A stretch of DNA of 64,000 nt from Trichoplusia ni (GCF_003590095.1 NC_039492.1:310001-374000), one strand, 5' to 3'. Shown: positions 25,601 to 37,369, counted from the stretch's first letter. Numbers and translations are program-made. Notes: generated by a model not told the origin, from the letters alone.

Positions 25601-26904
25601 ACCTATTATTAAAAACAAAATGGGACAACGGTCTACTAGAGTTTTGCTGTCCATACCCATTATTCAAGCCGATCACCTCACCTACAAACTAGTAAATATC
25701 TCGTACACATTTTACAACTCCTGGAACTGATATAGCTTCAGGAGTAATAAACCTATCATATAAACTGTTTATAGTTCGCACGAAATTAGCGAAACCTAAT
25801 CAGTAGAAATAGTTCAAAGACCGTTTTCAGTTCTATTCTTAGGCTGGCATTTATTGCTACCTAAATGTTGAACAATTAGGTGACAGGTAACCTAGCGAGG
25901 ATTAAGATTGCGCTAGATTTGATTGTGACTGCAATCTATAAATTAAATATGTATAAAAATGAATCCCTATTTCTCTTGGTCACGGCATCACGCGTGAACG
26001 GTCAATTTCGCATTTTTTAAAACAATAAAAAAATGCGCGGGAAATTGGAAAATTATTCGATTTTATAAATTTGTAGTAACATCGATGAAAAACATGACAG
26101 TTATCATTATGGAAGCGAGACGCCACTACATACAACTTATTACACCGTCTCGCTTTCACAATAGTAAATATAATGTAAGTTCTTAGGGTTCATAATACAC
26201 TGATTGCCGGGTTGCAGTGAGGATTGTGGATATTGTAAGTCTTCTTCATAGTCATATTATGTTGCGAATGCAAACGTAATAAGTGAAGTAAGTGAAGCAC
26301 TGGGAAGGCGCTTCATTGACTCTTTTATGCACCAAGATTTCAAAACAGGCAGAAAAACGGCATACTCCATTTTAATTTTATTAAAGAATACTTGAAGAGT
26401 AGAATTTGTCATATGGCTTTTCACTTTGTTTTACCAGATTTTGTCTACAGGACCACTAAAGGTCTTTTTTTTAACCTTTATAAAGGAACATCGATATATC
26501 GGACTGATGCAAATTCTAAACTATGATAAAATTCAGATATATGTATTTACAGTCTTCAGTAAAAACTCACCACCATCTGCTTCATTCCACGCTTCTGTCT
26601 CGTTCTCCTGGTGCAAGCCTTCCAGACACCTGGTGCAAAAGTTGTGCAGGCACGCCAGCAGCCGCGGCTCCACCAGCTCCTTCTTACAGATGCGGCAGTC
26701 CCACTCCTTCACCTTACTCTTCCTCACGTCATACGCCGAGGTCCTCGGAGCCACCAGCAAGTTCTGGCTCACCGGGCGACGGGTACCCTTCGCGTGGAGT
26801 GGGCTACTACCAGCACTCAAGGAAAGCTGCTCCAGAGATTTCCTTTTATCCTGCTTTTTACGAGTAAAACTGCCGAAAATATACAAAAGACGATCAACTT
26901 CCAT
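13654..26904 (-). CDS. TRIM45: Tripartite motif protein TRIM45 (RING, two B-boxes, coiled coil, filamin domain), 11 coding exons, 643 aa
   Basis: Exons on the minus strand: 26904-26571, 19587-19442, 18965-18789, 17776-17600, 17016-16840, 16526-16329, 16063-15850, 15658-15567, 15187-15035, 14607-14472, 13781-13654 (TAG). All junctions are GT-AG and the phases close. The RING zinc ligands are C70, C73, C85, H87, C90, C93, C171 and C174, with a 77-residue insert between the last two pairs. B-box 1 starts at C211 and B-box 2 at C261. A helical, Arg/Ala/Glu-rich coiled coil covers about 300-430, and a filamin-type Ig repeat about 476-560. The tail is the Cys/His/Gly-rich TRIM45 signature (FHCCAFCSSGG, then MPGGYQGCGHGH, then HWSCC). 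The family acts as RING E3 ubiquitin ligases; vertebrate TRIM45 is reported to affect MAPK and NF-kB signalling. The substrate here is unknown. Introns beyond the first are 190-1012 bp and contain SINE/LINE relics. Confidence 0.93.
13765..14048. repeat. Three-unit tandem repeat spanning the last TRIM45 splice acceptor
   Basis: Units at about 13765-13852, 13853-13944 and 13945-14048 each begin with 'gtggcc' followed by a 'cgcagcctggg'-like core. They share 'ggcagtatcttagctta' or variants and end near 'ttacagttcagggat'. Unit 1 contains the 5' end of the last TRIM45 coding exon and its acceptor. Units 2 and 3 are diverged copies inside the intron. Unit 2 keeps an intact acceptor-like core on the minus strand. 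Confidence 0.85.
15205..15462 (-). repeat. Dispersed element of the 'gttgcccgcgac' family, reversed copy in a TRIM45 intron
   Basis: Reverse-oriented relative to copies at 24673-24912 and 49633-49935. Shared segments include (tttg)n at 15237-15260, 'cgcgctaatctcggtaacta', 'ggtccaaattgaaaaattct' and a purine-rich A-tract. It is non-coding and 5'-truncated, so it lacks the 'ctagctgttgc' head. Confidence 0.7.
17868..18048 (+). repeat. SINE-like repeat, partial, in a TRIM45 intron
   Basis: Shares 'gtctgacaaccagtct', 'actggaagctgac' and 'catagttgggaaaaggc' with the longer copy at 46558-46925, and the reverse with 51695-51945. It ends in a short 'gatgatgat' tail, typical of tRNA-derived lepidopteran SINEs. 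Confidence 0.6.
20207..20620. repeat. Foldback-like element with imperfect inverted ends
   Basis: The left end (20207-20240, 'ctcccgcagtaaggaatt') and the inverse of the right end (20586-20620, 'acacaaggattataattctt') match imperfectly. The same left-end motif begins repeats at 34983, 35263 and 46226. This may be two opposed SINE pieces rather than one DNA transposon. Confidence 0.4.
22705..22820. repeat. Short inverted-end repeat rich in 'ctgca/tgcag'
   Basis: Bounded by ccgcatttc (22711-22719) and gaaatgcgg (22807-22815). The interior has repeated 'aactgca' and 'gcagt' words. A second copy with the same vocabulary is at 49060-49180. Non-coding; probably a MITE. Confidence 0.5.
24673..24912 (+). 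repeat. Dispersed 'ctagctgttgcccgcgac' element, (caaa)n-ended
   Basis: Begins 'actagctgttgcccgcgact' and ends in 'caaacaaacaaac'. Near-homologous to 49633-49935 and, reversed, to 15205-15462. It is a widespread lepidopteran non-coding repeat; I leave its class open. Confidence 0.7.
24918..25165 (+). repeat. tRNA-derived SINE, copy 1
   Basis: The tRNA-like head has A-box 'tggtcgagtggc' and B-box 'gggttcgatccccgg'. A unique body follows ('ggtctgggtgtttgtggtac') and an AT-rich (ttta)n tail. It is very similar over its length to 59094-59322. It directly follows another repeat at 24912. It is not a functional tRNA, because the acceptor stem does not pair. Confidence 0.8.
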
Positions 26905-27518
26905 TTTTAAATAGAAAATACGTATTTAGTTCTTTTTTTATTGCTGGCTGTTAAAACTGGGTCCCCATATTGTTTATGATGCTTTTGTTTTTTAAGATTG
27001 TAAACTTGATCTATATTTCGAAAGCGGTGCGATCGTGAAGGGCGCGGTATAAATAAACGTGCGTCCGAGAACACGCGTGACTCTCGACTGACAATACTGA
27101 CTGGTCGGGACAAACGTAACATGTGTACGAGTAATGTGTTAATTACATCCCTGTTTTGTTTTAATGTGTCTATAAAGTCAATGTGTTGCCGTTATTTGCT
27201 AGGATGTTTAGGGATACGAAGCGTAGAGGTGTAAGTTTTGCATTGAAATTACTACATAATAAACAAAACTTCAATTCAATGGCTTTCGTTTCGGCTTTTA
27301 GATCATGCAAAGTGCAGAACTCATTTATTTCACCTTGCAATCTAGGTTTGGGAAAATTGGGAAACTTCACCTTCACAAATTACCGATACAAAGAATAGAT
27401 TAACTAATTAGACATATCTTATAAACGTGTATTCCTACGAAAACTTATTTTTCCCATGCCATTCGGGTATATACCGCATTAGGTTAAGTAACCTGTAATG
27501 GTAGATTAGTGTGATTAT

Positions 27519-27541
27519 TAAATAAATAAATAAATAAATAT
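27519..27541. repeat. (AAAT)n microsatellite
   Basis: About five to six consecutive aaat units visible in the sequence. Confidence 0.9.
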
Positions 27542-29118
27542 TGTAAAATTAATTACTATTATTTTCGTTATAACAAAATGAGCAAAATTCATCCAGCAGA
27601 ACGTCAAAAGATATTAAATATATAAAAAACTCGTTGCACTTATTTATTTACAATATTTCATGCGAAAGACAGTTCAAGTACAACAACGAATTTAGTCTAA
27701 ACAACTATACTATTGAACTGCAATTTATAAATAGAGTTAGCCACCGTCAGCAATCATTCATACCACTTGGGATCATGTGTGATGCATGCCCCGTCTAATA
27801 TCCTACCTTTGAGGGATGGGTCTTGTGCCGTTCGCGCTCGTTATTTTTGTAACAACCCCCTGCGATTTCTCATTTCCTTTGCAGCATAGATGCTTATAAT
27901 TCCTGTGTGGCTTCTTATTTTAAAAGTAATGTAGGGTGTAATATACATTTTTAGTACATTACGATGAATAATTTAAATGAGTTTCATTTGCTCTTGAATG
28001 GCTATAACGTGCGGATTAAATAAGACTTATTAGACATGCTTGTCTTGTTTTCTTCCTAACTGATTAACAATTATGTTGGTAGGAAATGTTGCATTCTTTC
28101 TTGTCATTTTATTATTGTAAGTTTTGCACTACTGAGTTTCACTTAATTATTTTCGTATTTGACATGAATATGACATTGATTGATTTGATATGTGCAGCAC
28201 CTAATAGATGTAGCTACGAGTATGTGTTAACAATTTAAATATTAAACACCGCTCATTGTAAAGATATAACGAGGCGACAGGCGCTCTGTTGAAACTTTTC
28301 GATAATATTTTCTAGGATTTTTAGCAAATTTTGTTCCATCCATTTTCGTATAATTACAATACTCTTTTTTGCTCTATACTAGCGAAAGATAAAATATTTC
28401 TAATACGTAGCCAATAGATGTTATTCTTGATCTTCAAATTTACAAAGCCGGCCAATCGACTTCTGAATCGTTTATAGCTCCAATCGATATTGCCCAGCAC
28501 GTGCAAACTCAATCGAGATCCCATTATAACCGGAAAAGGAACCAATAAACTGTTTGCATTTGTATGGCCAAATACGACAATACTATTTATGGAATAAAAC
28601 CTTATGCGAATGGAATAAGGTTGAATTTTAATCGAAGTTATAGAACAGCTTCTTTCCGGTGTGCACTTAATTAAATTAAACATATTAGCGAAATATAGAT
28701 CAGGCCAGATTTATTTATTCAGATCTAATATGCATTAGTAATCGATCCGAAAATGGGTATGGATAATTGCTGTAATGATGGACTAGAGTCTCGTACAGAT
28801 AATCCTCCTTTTGGCAAAGATTTTTTTTTATACATATTAATAATGTATGCTCATATGCTGTTACACGTAGTACCTATGAGTATGTAATAAAATTGACTAT
28901 TTACGAGATATATCTACAGAGTCCGTATCCAAAGTCAGCAATAAAATCGAAAAGAAAACATTTACAAACAAGCAAAGGTAGGCCAATAAAAAGATCTATA
29001 AATTACCAAAGTTGAGACATCGCGTCGTACATTTATTTAAATAATAAACAAAACGTTGAATTTGTTACGTTATTATTACACGCGATAAATGGAACGCGAC
29101 GCAATGATGCGACCCACA

Positions 29119-29156
29119 TTTGGCGGGAAAACTAATGTCAGCGCTATTTTTCGCGC
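29119..29156. promoter_or_regulatory. Pair of E2F-like sites in a CpG-richer patch
   Basis: TTTGGCGGGAAA (29119-29130) fits the symmetric E2F consensus TTTSSCGSSAAA, and TTTCGCGC (29149-29156) fits the half-site. They are 18 bp apart inside an otherwise AT-rich intergenic region 2.4 kb before Hs2st. No transcript start is provable from sequence. Confidence 0.35.
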
Positions 29157-31537
29157 GCACTCGGGTGCGTGGGGCGAAGCGCCATTTCACACTGAGTTGT
29201 TGGGCCCACCTGATACATAGCGTATCACCTGCGTATTCTGTTACATTGACAATTTGGTATAGTTTTTGAGGTCATTTATTACTTAACATGTAGGTTTTGC
29301 CTGTGGTTTTACTGCCAAGGTGTTGTGCCTAGCTAGAGTATACTCGTAAAATTAAATGTTAATCGCATTTTTCGCATAAGGTAATTATTGAAAGCAGGCG
29401 TAATCAAACTACTTAGGTAATAGTTCTCGTTCAATATTATTTATTTTAAGGTATATTATAAGACATATTATGGAAAAGTTCAGAGTTTAGTTAAGCGACA
29501 AAAAGCACTGTAGGTACCTGTGAATAGCTGAAAAGCTGGACTGATGAAATAAAAGCTATGTTTAGATGGACCACACAGGTGTATTATTGACTGAATTTAA
29601 AAACGATTAGTGTCGGCTTGCATAGCGAATGACATAATTGTTCCGCTGTAAGTGTTTCAAATTTTCAATACACGGAAGTCTGAATTCGTTTTGCCATTAT
29701 TGTATTTGAGTGCTTACTAAGCTTTATTTCATAATCTCCCGTAACATCCTAGCTCCCGAACGGATAAGGCAATTTCAATTTAGTTTGTCTTGTATTAAGA
29801 TGAAATATGTTCAAGCGTGCTAGGACATGTTTGATGAGAATCGGTTGAGCCGTTTAATAGTCGAGGGTGGGTGAAAATAGGGAAGAAAAACCGGTATGCA
29901 AGAAAATCCGGGAACTCTTGAAAGGGCTTTGAAATAGAACATTCATGACTAGATCAAGACAGTTCTTAGCTTTGCAGTTTGATGAGAAAATTTGTGGTAG
30001 GAAAGTGGGATATAGAAATTCGATCGCTAGGGAAGACTATCAATTCCTACAACTCCGTCTTAGAATTTCTTCTAGAGCTGATTTGTCAGAGGGGTTATTG
30101 GTGTTTAAATTTTATTTTTTCTAGCCAAATGACTTCGAATCGAATTTATTACATAAGCGCGATAGATGGCCATCGATTGATTTATTTAGCTGAAGAGAAC
30201 TTGAATAAGGTTTACCCGATTTCATCTTCTTATAGAACTTTGAACAGTTACGTGCTGATTGTTAGTTACCTGCCTACCGCTACCAGAGTGTACTCTGTGC
30301 CAGTAAGTGTGTGTAGTAAGCAGTTGTGAAAGCGAGATGCTAAATAACGTGTCGTTCGCTGTCCCTATTCCACAACAGCCGGCAGGAATTCGGACTACCT
30401 GAATAAGTATTAAGGCGAAGTTCTTGAGAAGTACAAAAAAAAAGTTAACAAGTGGGACGAGCGGTAAGGTATAAAAATCTTTGTATAGAGTTAGTAGATT
30501 TGAACATATTAATATTAATTAAAATTGTAGTTAAGTAAGTTTCAATCGCTTTCACTATATTTTTTAAGCAAGTTCTATTTAATTATTTACAAAAATAGAG
30601 GTTGGATCTTTGATGTATTATTTGGACTTGCCTTCGTTCATTGGAAGATAAAGTTATTTTAAAAAGGGTAGTGAATATTCACCAAATGCGACGGCGTCGA
30701 GATTTTTTCTCCACTTGACACACACTCTGAGACAATTCAATTACTTTGCACTCATCACTCATCTACAAAGAAAGAAAGTTTATCATTTTTATACTATGTA
30801 CCTAATGTACCTTATACCTTACTTTGTACACGCCTTACACTGGAGACAAACCTTAAAATGAATAAAGCTTCGACTTAGGTGTCTTATGTAAATATTAATA
30901 GCTAACCTTGGTCATTACTTGAAACCACGAGAAATTTAAAATCAAAATGTTTCTTACTTTCTACGATAATTTGATACGAGTTTATGAATAAAGACGTTTC
31001 ATGTCATGAATGATAATTGATAGAAAACTACAATCTGATTTTACGTTATGTTAGTTAACAAAAACTAAAGTTAATCAGTTAAACACTTAATGAAATAAAA
31101 CGTTTCTCCTGTCATTGCCGTACACAACATTCCCCACTGTGCCAATTTAAGTTTTGCGTTCAATTCTGGAAATAGAGCATGTGTGTTGTTGTTCAATTTT
31201 CTTTTAGAAACTGCAAAATAAACTTTGTATAAAATGACAGTCGTGTTGACAACTTGTCATAATTTCGTGTTGCACTTCGCCCAAGGCTCATTCTGTAACA
31301 TTGCGCGTTGTGCTGTCTCTTTTCAACATACTGGCTACTGAGAGAGTAAAACGAATGGAATGTTAAACAATATCAAATATCAGTGTAGTGATGGAATGTT
31401 ATTACATGGCGTTTGTCGTCCGCGGAACTATTTTTCATTTCTATGTGTCCCAAATAATGTTTATTTATAATGTACGCGAGTTAATTATGTCAGTGCTGAA
31501 TTCGGCGTGAAGTTGAGCGGTGCGGGCGCATACCGAT

Positions 31538-34500
31538 ATGTTCAACGTAAACAAACTATGTCTGTTTTCTTGTCTTTGCATTATTGTTGTTATTGTTCTT
31601 TATTTTCAAACCGAAATAGCACGTTTAGAGGAGAATTACCGAAAACTTGGTAAGCTGGGATACTTTTGGTTTATTTAGAATGTGTTAAATTCGATTTTGC
31701 AGTAAAGAATAATGTTTACTTTGCAGAGTTCAGGCTGGTACAGAGTCACTCAGAATCTCGCGAGTTTTTTCCGAAGAGTTTAGAAAGAAATGACGATGAC
31801 ACTGTAGTGATATACAACAGGGTCCCGAAGACGGGATCCACGAGTTTCGTGGGCGTAGCGTACGATTTGTGTAAGAAGAACAACTTCAAAGTGTTACATA
31901 TCAACATTACGGCCAACAGACATATCATGTCTCTGAACAACCAGTACAAGTTTGCTCAGAATGTGACGAAGTGGCACGAGGTGAAGCCAGCACTGTATCA
32001 TGGGCATATGGCGTTCCTTAACTTTGATAGGTGAGTACATTCTGTTTGATAAAACATTGTTTAGACTAGCCTAGCTAGTATTGCATCCATCAATCACACA
32101 TACTAGAACAATTCTAATACAAGAAACATACAGGTCCTGATAACAAATACATATTATATTAATTTTAAACTTTATCAGTCTTTAATAATTTATTAATAGA
32201 GAACTAATTTGAGTTAAAAACGTATGTAAGACTAATTAATTATCTAATTAACAAGACTATTATAATATTATGTGTATTTATATTACTCATGTTTCAAAAA
32301 TGTAGTCAACCTTCTTCTATTTCCATGGCCTGTTTACTTCCATATAAATGCCGTTTGCAACCACAGGAATGCAATTGATTTCCAATCAAGACAAATTTAA
32401 GTTTTAATGATCTGGAAAAAATCTCATTCAAAGTTGTTCATAGCTTAGTATATTAATAAAAAAATATATGAAAACAAATGATTTTATCACTGAACTAGCT
32501 GTTGCCCGCGACTTCGTCCGCGTGGTTAGAAAATATAAGTTATAATTTATACCTGCCTTCTATCTATCTATCTGCCTTCTATCTATCTTGTAGGATTCAG
32601 TCAGCGTTTGCAATGTAAGCGCAAAAAATTTGTTTTTTTACGACCTCACATTAGAAACCTCATAAATTGTAGCCTATGTGTTATTCTGATGTATAAGCTA
32701 TATTGTGGTAAAGTTTCATTCAAATCCATTCAGTAGTTTTTCGTGAAAGAGTAACGAATCCATACATCCATACTTACAAACTTTCGCCTTTATAATAGTA
32801 GTAGGATTAACTGGTTTTTAATTAATAAACACTTACATCATAGTAAGAATCATTTGTAGTAATTAAGGTCCTAACTTTTCAAGCTTTTATTGAGCAAGTT
32901 ACTGTACTTGAAGCGGAGTCTTTGCCTATTTGACCTCCACAGCCCATTTTACTTAGGAAAGTTTCCAATAGTTAGACCATTTAGCAGCCATAACATATCA
33001 TTTACTTGTCATGTAACTACTAACTGTGTTCTAAAACCTGTCATATAATTTCTTTGTTATTTACTATACTAATATAACATACATGTCTTGTGTATACTTT
33101 TAAAGGTAAAGATACATGTTGTCTCATTATTATTCTAGACTAGACAGGATTCCAACTTAGCGCTAATGATAAAGATCTACAGTATCTTTTTATTATTCTA
33201 TGTGTTGTTTTGTTTGCGTCAATAATCCTTGGTCCATAATAATTTTCTACAAAGAAGCAATGAACCTAATAAAAGTGTGTAACAAATACAGACTTATTTT
33301 AATTAAACATGTTTAAAAAAAAGACTGTTGAATTGGTATAAAGATTTCAACACTTTTTTAATGGTTTAAAACATGCTTTACATGCCCCATGACACCTTAT
33401 TTTTATAACATTTAACATCATATCTAAACCAAAGCTTAAAAAAACAACTTAACAACAAATAAAACGAAGAAACAACAAAAATGAACTTTACGACTCTGAC
33501 AATAAGACGCAATACTAAAATACTTCATGAACTATACCAATATCTATGTATAAGATTATAATTAGTACTACTGTACCACAACAATTAATTTGTTATTGAT
33601 ATACAACACGTCATGTGCCCCAGTTTAGATGTCAGCGGTTCAGCAAGTGTATGACCTAATTATTTAGAATACAGTATGTTTTAACACTCATGAGATCTTT
33701 GTGTTGATATTAGGTACTTACAAAATGTATTTGGAACATTTTTTCAACAAACATAAGTTTTTGCACCAAATTGTTAGGCAGTTGGCCCTATTTTTCTAAA
33801 TGTTTATGGTTTATAAGTTAAATACGAATTAATGTGCGTACCTGTGACACCAGTATTACTTAATGCAGACACTGGTCTCTATATCACCTACTAAACTTTA
33901 GAATAATTGTCATTTTTGCATAATCTTCGTTGCGGAATTACGTACCATAATGTAACCATAAGTGATTTAAATTAATCACTTATGGTCCACTTATTTTTAT
34001 AATAAATCATTATTTTGTCAGGGTAATATGGCCCATAGCCATAGTGTGGAAGCTTTACTAACGAGAACACTTTTTGTTTACAGGTTGGGAACCACCTCAA
34101 AGCCAATATTTATTAACTTAATAAGAAAGCCTCTCGATAGATTAGTATCATACTATTATTTCTTAAGGAATGGTGATAATTATAGACCGCATCTAGTGCG
34201 GAAAAAGCATGGGGATAAGATGGTAAGTGTATTTCATATTTTATTATGTTTAAAATTATGATTAAGTAGCATATTGTTCAGTTTGTGTCTTTGTCTTGAA
34301 CTTAAGAGTCCCTAAAAAATAAATGACGAAATATGATAAGGCAGATAACATTGACTAAACTCGTCTATATTCTTATAATTAGTATTAATTAATTATTAAA
34401 CATCGTTTTACTCACGAGTATGAAATATTTTTCGAAATCGCCTGACTAGTTTCAAGATACAACCAAAAACTTAATGTCCTTATTTTAGGAGTGAGTCAGC

Positions 34501-37198
34501 TAGTCATTAAGTACTCCAATCGGGTCCGAAACTAGTGGAGCGATCCCGATAAGTACGCATAAGTAAAACAATTATAAGCTATCTAATTTCTATTATACTA
34601 CTAGCTGTTGCCCGCGACTTCGTCCGCGTAGTTAGAAGAAGTTGCGACTATAACTTGAGATTTAAACTATCCTATCTCTCAAGTTGGATCGAACTGCACA
34701 CGGTGTGCGAATTTTATTATAATCGGTTAAGTGGTTTAGGAGTTCATTGAGGACAAACATTGTGACACGAGATTTATATATATTAAGATAATAGTAATCA
34801 TGATCTATAATTAACATTCACATAATCTAACATAACAATAACTCCACAGACGTTTGACGAGTGCGTGGAGAGAGGCCAGCCGGACTGTGACCCCAACAAC
34901 ATGTGGCTGCAAGTGCCCTTCTTCTGCGGACATGCTGCTGAGTGCTGGTACGTATCACTACTTTTTTATTGTTTAAAAACACGTCTCCCACAGTAATGAA
35001 TTTAATCCAAACATACAAATCACACGCACAAACACACCCAGACTCGGAACAAGCATTCGTGGAACACACAAATGCTTTTCCTACGCGAGGATCGAACCCG
35101 CGACACGTCGTTCACAGTGGGTTTTGTGTGGTGACCTGACCTCAACCACTCGGCTATCGGTGCTACTGTTAGTATACAAACCATTGATGTATATGATCTA
35201 GATGTACATTCAGTGTCTCAAGTCTACCCAAAATGCCAATTTAAAGCCAGTAAGAAAAAAAAGCCTCACTGAGGAATGTTATCCTTGTGTGGCGGAAATT
35301 TAACAAGCTTTCAAGTAACATGCACAAAGATAACCAGACTCGGGACAAGTCGTTGATCACACAAATGCTCTTCTTACGCGTTGATGGTGTGTCTGGCAAA
35401 GTGATCTATCTTACCACTCGGCTATCCGTGCAGTCATAAGTTAAATACTTCATATACAAAATATGTTCAATGACGGACTTGATGCATGAGGCACTCTCTA
35501 CCATTCAACCAAAATATACTACAAAGAAGCAAGTTGTATTATTGGAAAAGAATCATTTAGAAAAAATATGTCAGTTAAATATTAACTTGTCTAAGTAAAG
35601 CTGTATTTGCAGTAATATATATTCATGCCTCTCATAGGCATAACAACGGAAAAGTTGAATTAAAAAAACGGTTTTGCCTTTTATTTTTGGTCGAATACAA
35701 AACTAGTTTCCTCTTACGGTTCCTCTTGTGTGGGCGCCGGTAACCGTAGCGAAAAGCCTATGCCCCTTCTAGAGGTTCAAGGTCATTTAAGTAATCTAAT
35801 AGTATTGTAACAATGAAGGTACGAATACATTGTCCATCCAGAGCCTGAAATTGCAAAAGTAAGATATACTAGTTGTTGCCCGCGGGCCTGCCGGCTACAA
35901 ATCGAAAATGAACCCACGAAAAAAAGCTATTCTATGCAGTGCCGTATTATCCATAAGGCACTTTAGGCCAGTGCCTAGGGGCCCACTATTTATTTATTTA
36001 TTAAACAGGTACATGATAAGAACATTAAATCTGATGCAATGTCCAACAAAACTATCGACATAGTTTGTCGTCTATGACCAGGGGCCCACCACCAAAGTAG
36101 GCATCTAAAAGCTCGATAAATTTTTCACTGAATGAAAATAACTTGAACCCACCACCTCCTTTGTTACCTCGGGCCCCTGGACCCCTAGATCCGGCCCTGA
36201 TTGTATGTGTCGATCCAGGTTATAAACTATCTGTGTACCAAGTTACGTCTAAATCCGTTCCGTTGTTTTTGCGTGAAAGATTAACAAACATTCATAAATA
36301 CTAACTTTCGATTTTATAATAGTAGTAGGATTTGTAGGATATAGAAAAGAAATCGATGTTGCCAAATTACTGGCTGATATGCATAGGATAGACTGACCTT
36401 TTTTCCGTGACTGTTTCTTGTTAAATTCGTTACATCATGATTTTTTTGTGACAATTGTCTATTTGATGTAATTAGCGAGAATAGAAACAAAGTCTCTTTG
36501 ACCTCTTTTTAATATAATTTAAGTTAGTGATTTAGAACCGAAAATTCTTGTTTGGTATTTCGTCCATTATCTAATATGGAAAATGCATTAATAACACAAA
36601 GCAATAGTGTGGAAAAGGTAATTGTCTGCATTTACATTATCATGATATCGTTCTGGATTTCCATAGGTGATATTATATTTGATTCCGCTATACACAAAAA
36701 AAAATTACTTAATGATGGATGACAATTTGTTTTTTGCCGTCAGTGTCGCAAGTCTGACTCGCCTTTGACTAACTTCTTTAACTATTCGGTAAGTAGCAAT
36801 AGACATTCAAACATATATTTTCTTCTAGGAAACCCGGCAGTCAATGGGCGTTAGAGCAAGCCAAACACAACTTAGTCACGCACTACCTCCTAGTAGGCAT
36901 CACGGAACAAATGCTAGACTTTATAACTGTCTTAGAGGCAACACTGCCCCGGTTCTTCCGGGGAGCGACGGAATACTACCTCAACAGCAACAAGTCGCAT
37001 CTCAGACAGACCAGCTCCAAAATAGAACCTAGCATCCTCACCATAGACAAAATACAACAGTCAACCATCTGGAAAATGGAAAACGAACTCTACGAATTCG
37101 CCCTAGAACATTTCAACTTCGTCAAAAGAAAGTTGCTGGCGAAAGAGGCGAATAACGTCGCACAAATATACTTTTACGAGAAAATAAGGCCTAAATGA
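31538..37198 (+). CDS. Hs2st: Heparan sulfate 2-O-sulfotransferase, 5 exons, 340 aa
   Basis: Exons: 31538-31649, 31727-32030, 34084-34222, 34850-34947, 36829-37198 (TGA). All introns are GT-AG with matching phases. It is a type II Golgi protein: a short N-terminal tail, a signal anchor at residues 7-23, and a lumenal catalytic domain. The PAPS 5'-phosphosulfate loop is NRVPKTGSTSF (68-78). HGH at 129-131 corresponds to the catalytic His pair of vertebrate HS2ST. The 3'-phosphate site follows in 'INLIRKPLDRLVSYYYFLR'. N-glycosylation sequons are at N97 and N116. The length is close to the vertebrate enzyme (about 356 aa). It transfers sulfate to C2 of iduronate in heparan sulfate, which affects FGF and Wnt signalling. 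Introns 2 (2053 bp) and 4 (1881 bp) hold several repeats. The start is the only Met before the anchor. Confidence 0.95.
32494..32808 (+). repeat. 'ctagctgttgcccgcgac' element in Hs2st intron 2
   Basis: It starts with the shared head and ends 'tataatagtagtaggatt'. It includes a small 'tatc' cluster (about 32570-32590). Its 3' part is that of the 36 kb copy rather than of the (caaa)n-ended copies, so the family is modular. Confidence 0.65.
33956..33985. repeat. Perfect 12-bp-arm palindrome in Hs2st intron 2
   Basis: Arms 'ccataagtgatt' and 'aatcacttatgg' are separated by 6 nt (taaatt). No second copy noticed. It could be a relic of a foldback element or a chance AT-rich palindrome. Confidence 0.7.
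34601..34790 (+). repeat. 'ctagctgttgcccgcgac' element in Hs2st intron 3
   Basis: It has the shared head, followed by a diverged body, and ends 'acgagatttatatatatta', about 60 bp before exon 4. Upstream (34495-34575) lies a fragment of the 'ggtccgaaactagt' repeat. Confidence 0.6.
34983..35164 (-). repeat. tRNA-headed SINE, reversed, Hs2st intron 4
   Basis: On the minus strand: 'gcaccgatagccgagtggtt' (A-box-like), then 'gcgggttcgatcct' (B-box), then a body ending with the inverse of 'gtctcccacagtaatgaa'. It starts 35 bp downstream of exon 4. Confidence 0.65.
35263..35430 (-). repeat. Second reversed SINE copy of the same family
   Basis: The same organisation, about 100 bp after the first copy, ending at 'accactcggctatccgtg'. 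It is more diverged: the B-box region is damaged ('gcgttgatggtgtgtctggc'). Confidence 0.55.
35868..36335 (+). repeat. Dispersed element interrupted by a 'ggccggat' MITE
   Basis: The outer element runs from 'actagttgttgcccgcg' to 'ataatagtagtaggattt'. A block at about 35948-36203, bounded by 'taggccagtgcctaggggc' and 'gacccctagatccggccct', interrupts it. The outer sequence continues afterwards with 'gatccaggttataaactatc', which is unbroken in the copy at 48345-48490. Confidence 0.55.
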
Positions 37199-37369
37199 CT
37201 TTACTGACCGTATGGACGTCCAAGGAGTTTGGATGTCCTACGACCTTTTTGGAACAAATGTTTACTTTATTTTTAACCAGTTTCTAAGCCGGAGAGATTT
37301 ATCAACTCGTCTATATTTTGTTGAATGATATTTTTGTTATCAGTTATTTAGTGACTAAGTGATATTATA

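Larger units (their letters stand above)
19588..26570. other. TRIM45 intron 1 (about 7 kb), repeat-rich
   Basis: It separates the RING exon from the rest of TRIM45. It contains a foldback (20207-20620), a 'gcagt/actgc' repeat (22705-22820), a 'gttgcccgcgac' element (24673-24912) with a SINE directly behind it (24918-25165), and AT-rich unique-looking sequence. The ORFs at 23267-23503 and 23924-24130 have no recognisable domains, so I do not call them genes. Confidence 0.65.
26905..31537. other. Intergenic region between divergent TRIM45 and Hs2st
   Basis: It should hold both promoters and 5' UTRs. Points seen: a TATAAATA at about 27048 (plus strand), an (aaat)n microsatellite (27519-27541) and a CpG-richer patch at 29080-29220 with E2F-like sites. 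ORFs at 28354-28683 (minus) and 29979-30329 (plus) lack recognisable domains and exon support. No repeat family stands out. Confidence 0.55.

Noticed and set aside
27046..27053. TATAAATA as a plus-strand promoter
   Set aside because: No gene starts downstream within several kb on that strand. On the minus strand, where TRIM45 starts, the box is in the wrong orientation.
28354..28683. 109-aa minus-strand ORF
   Set aside because: No recognisable domain, AT-driven codon use and no exon context. Probably chance or an unrecognised repeat.
29979..30329. 116-aa plus-strand ORF
   Set aside because: No domain or conserved motif seen, and no splice or promoter support.
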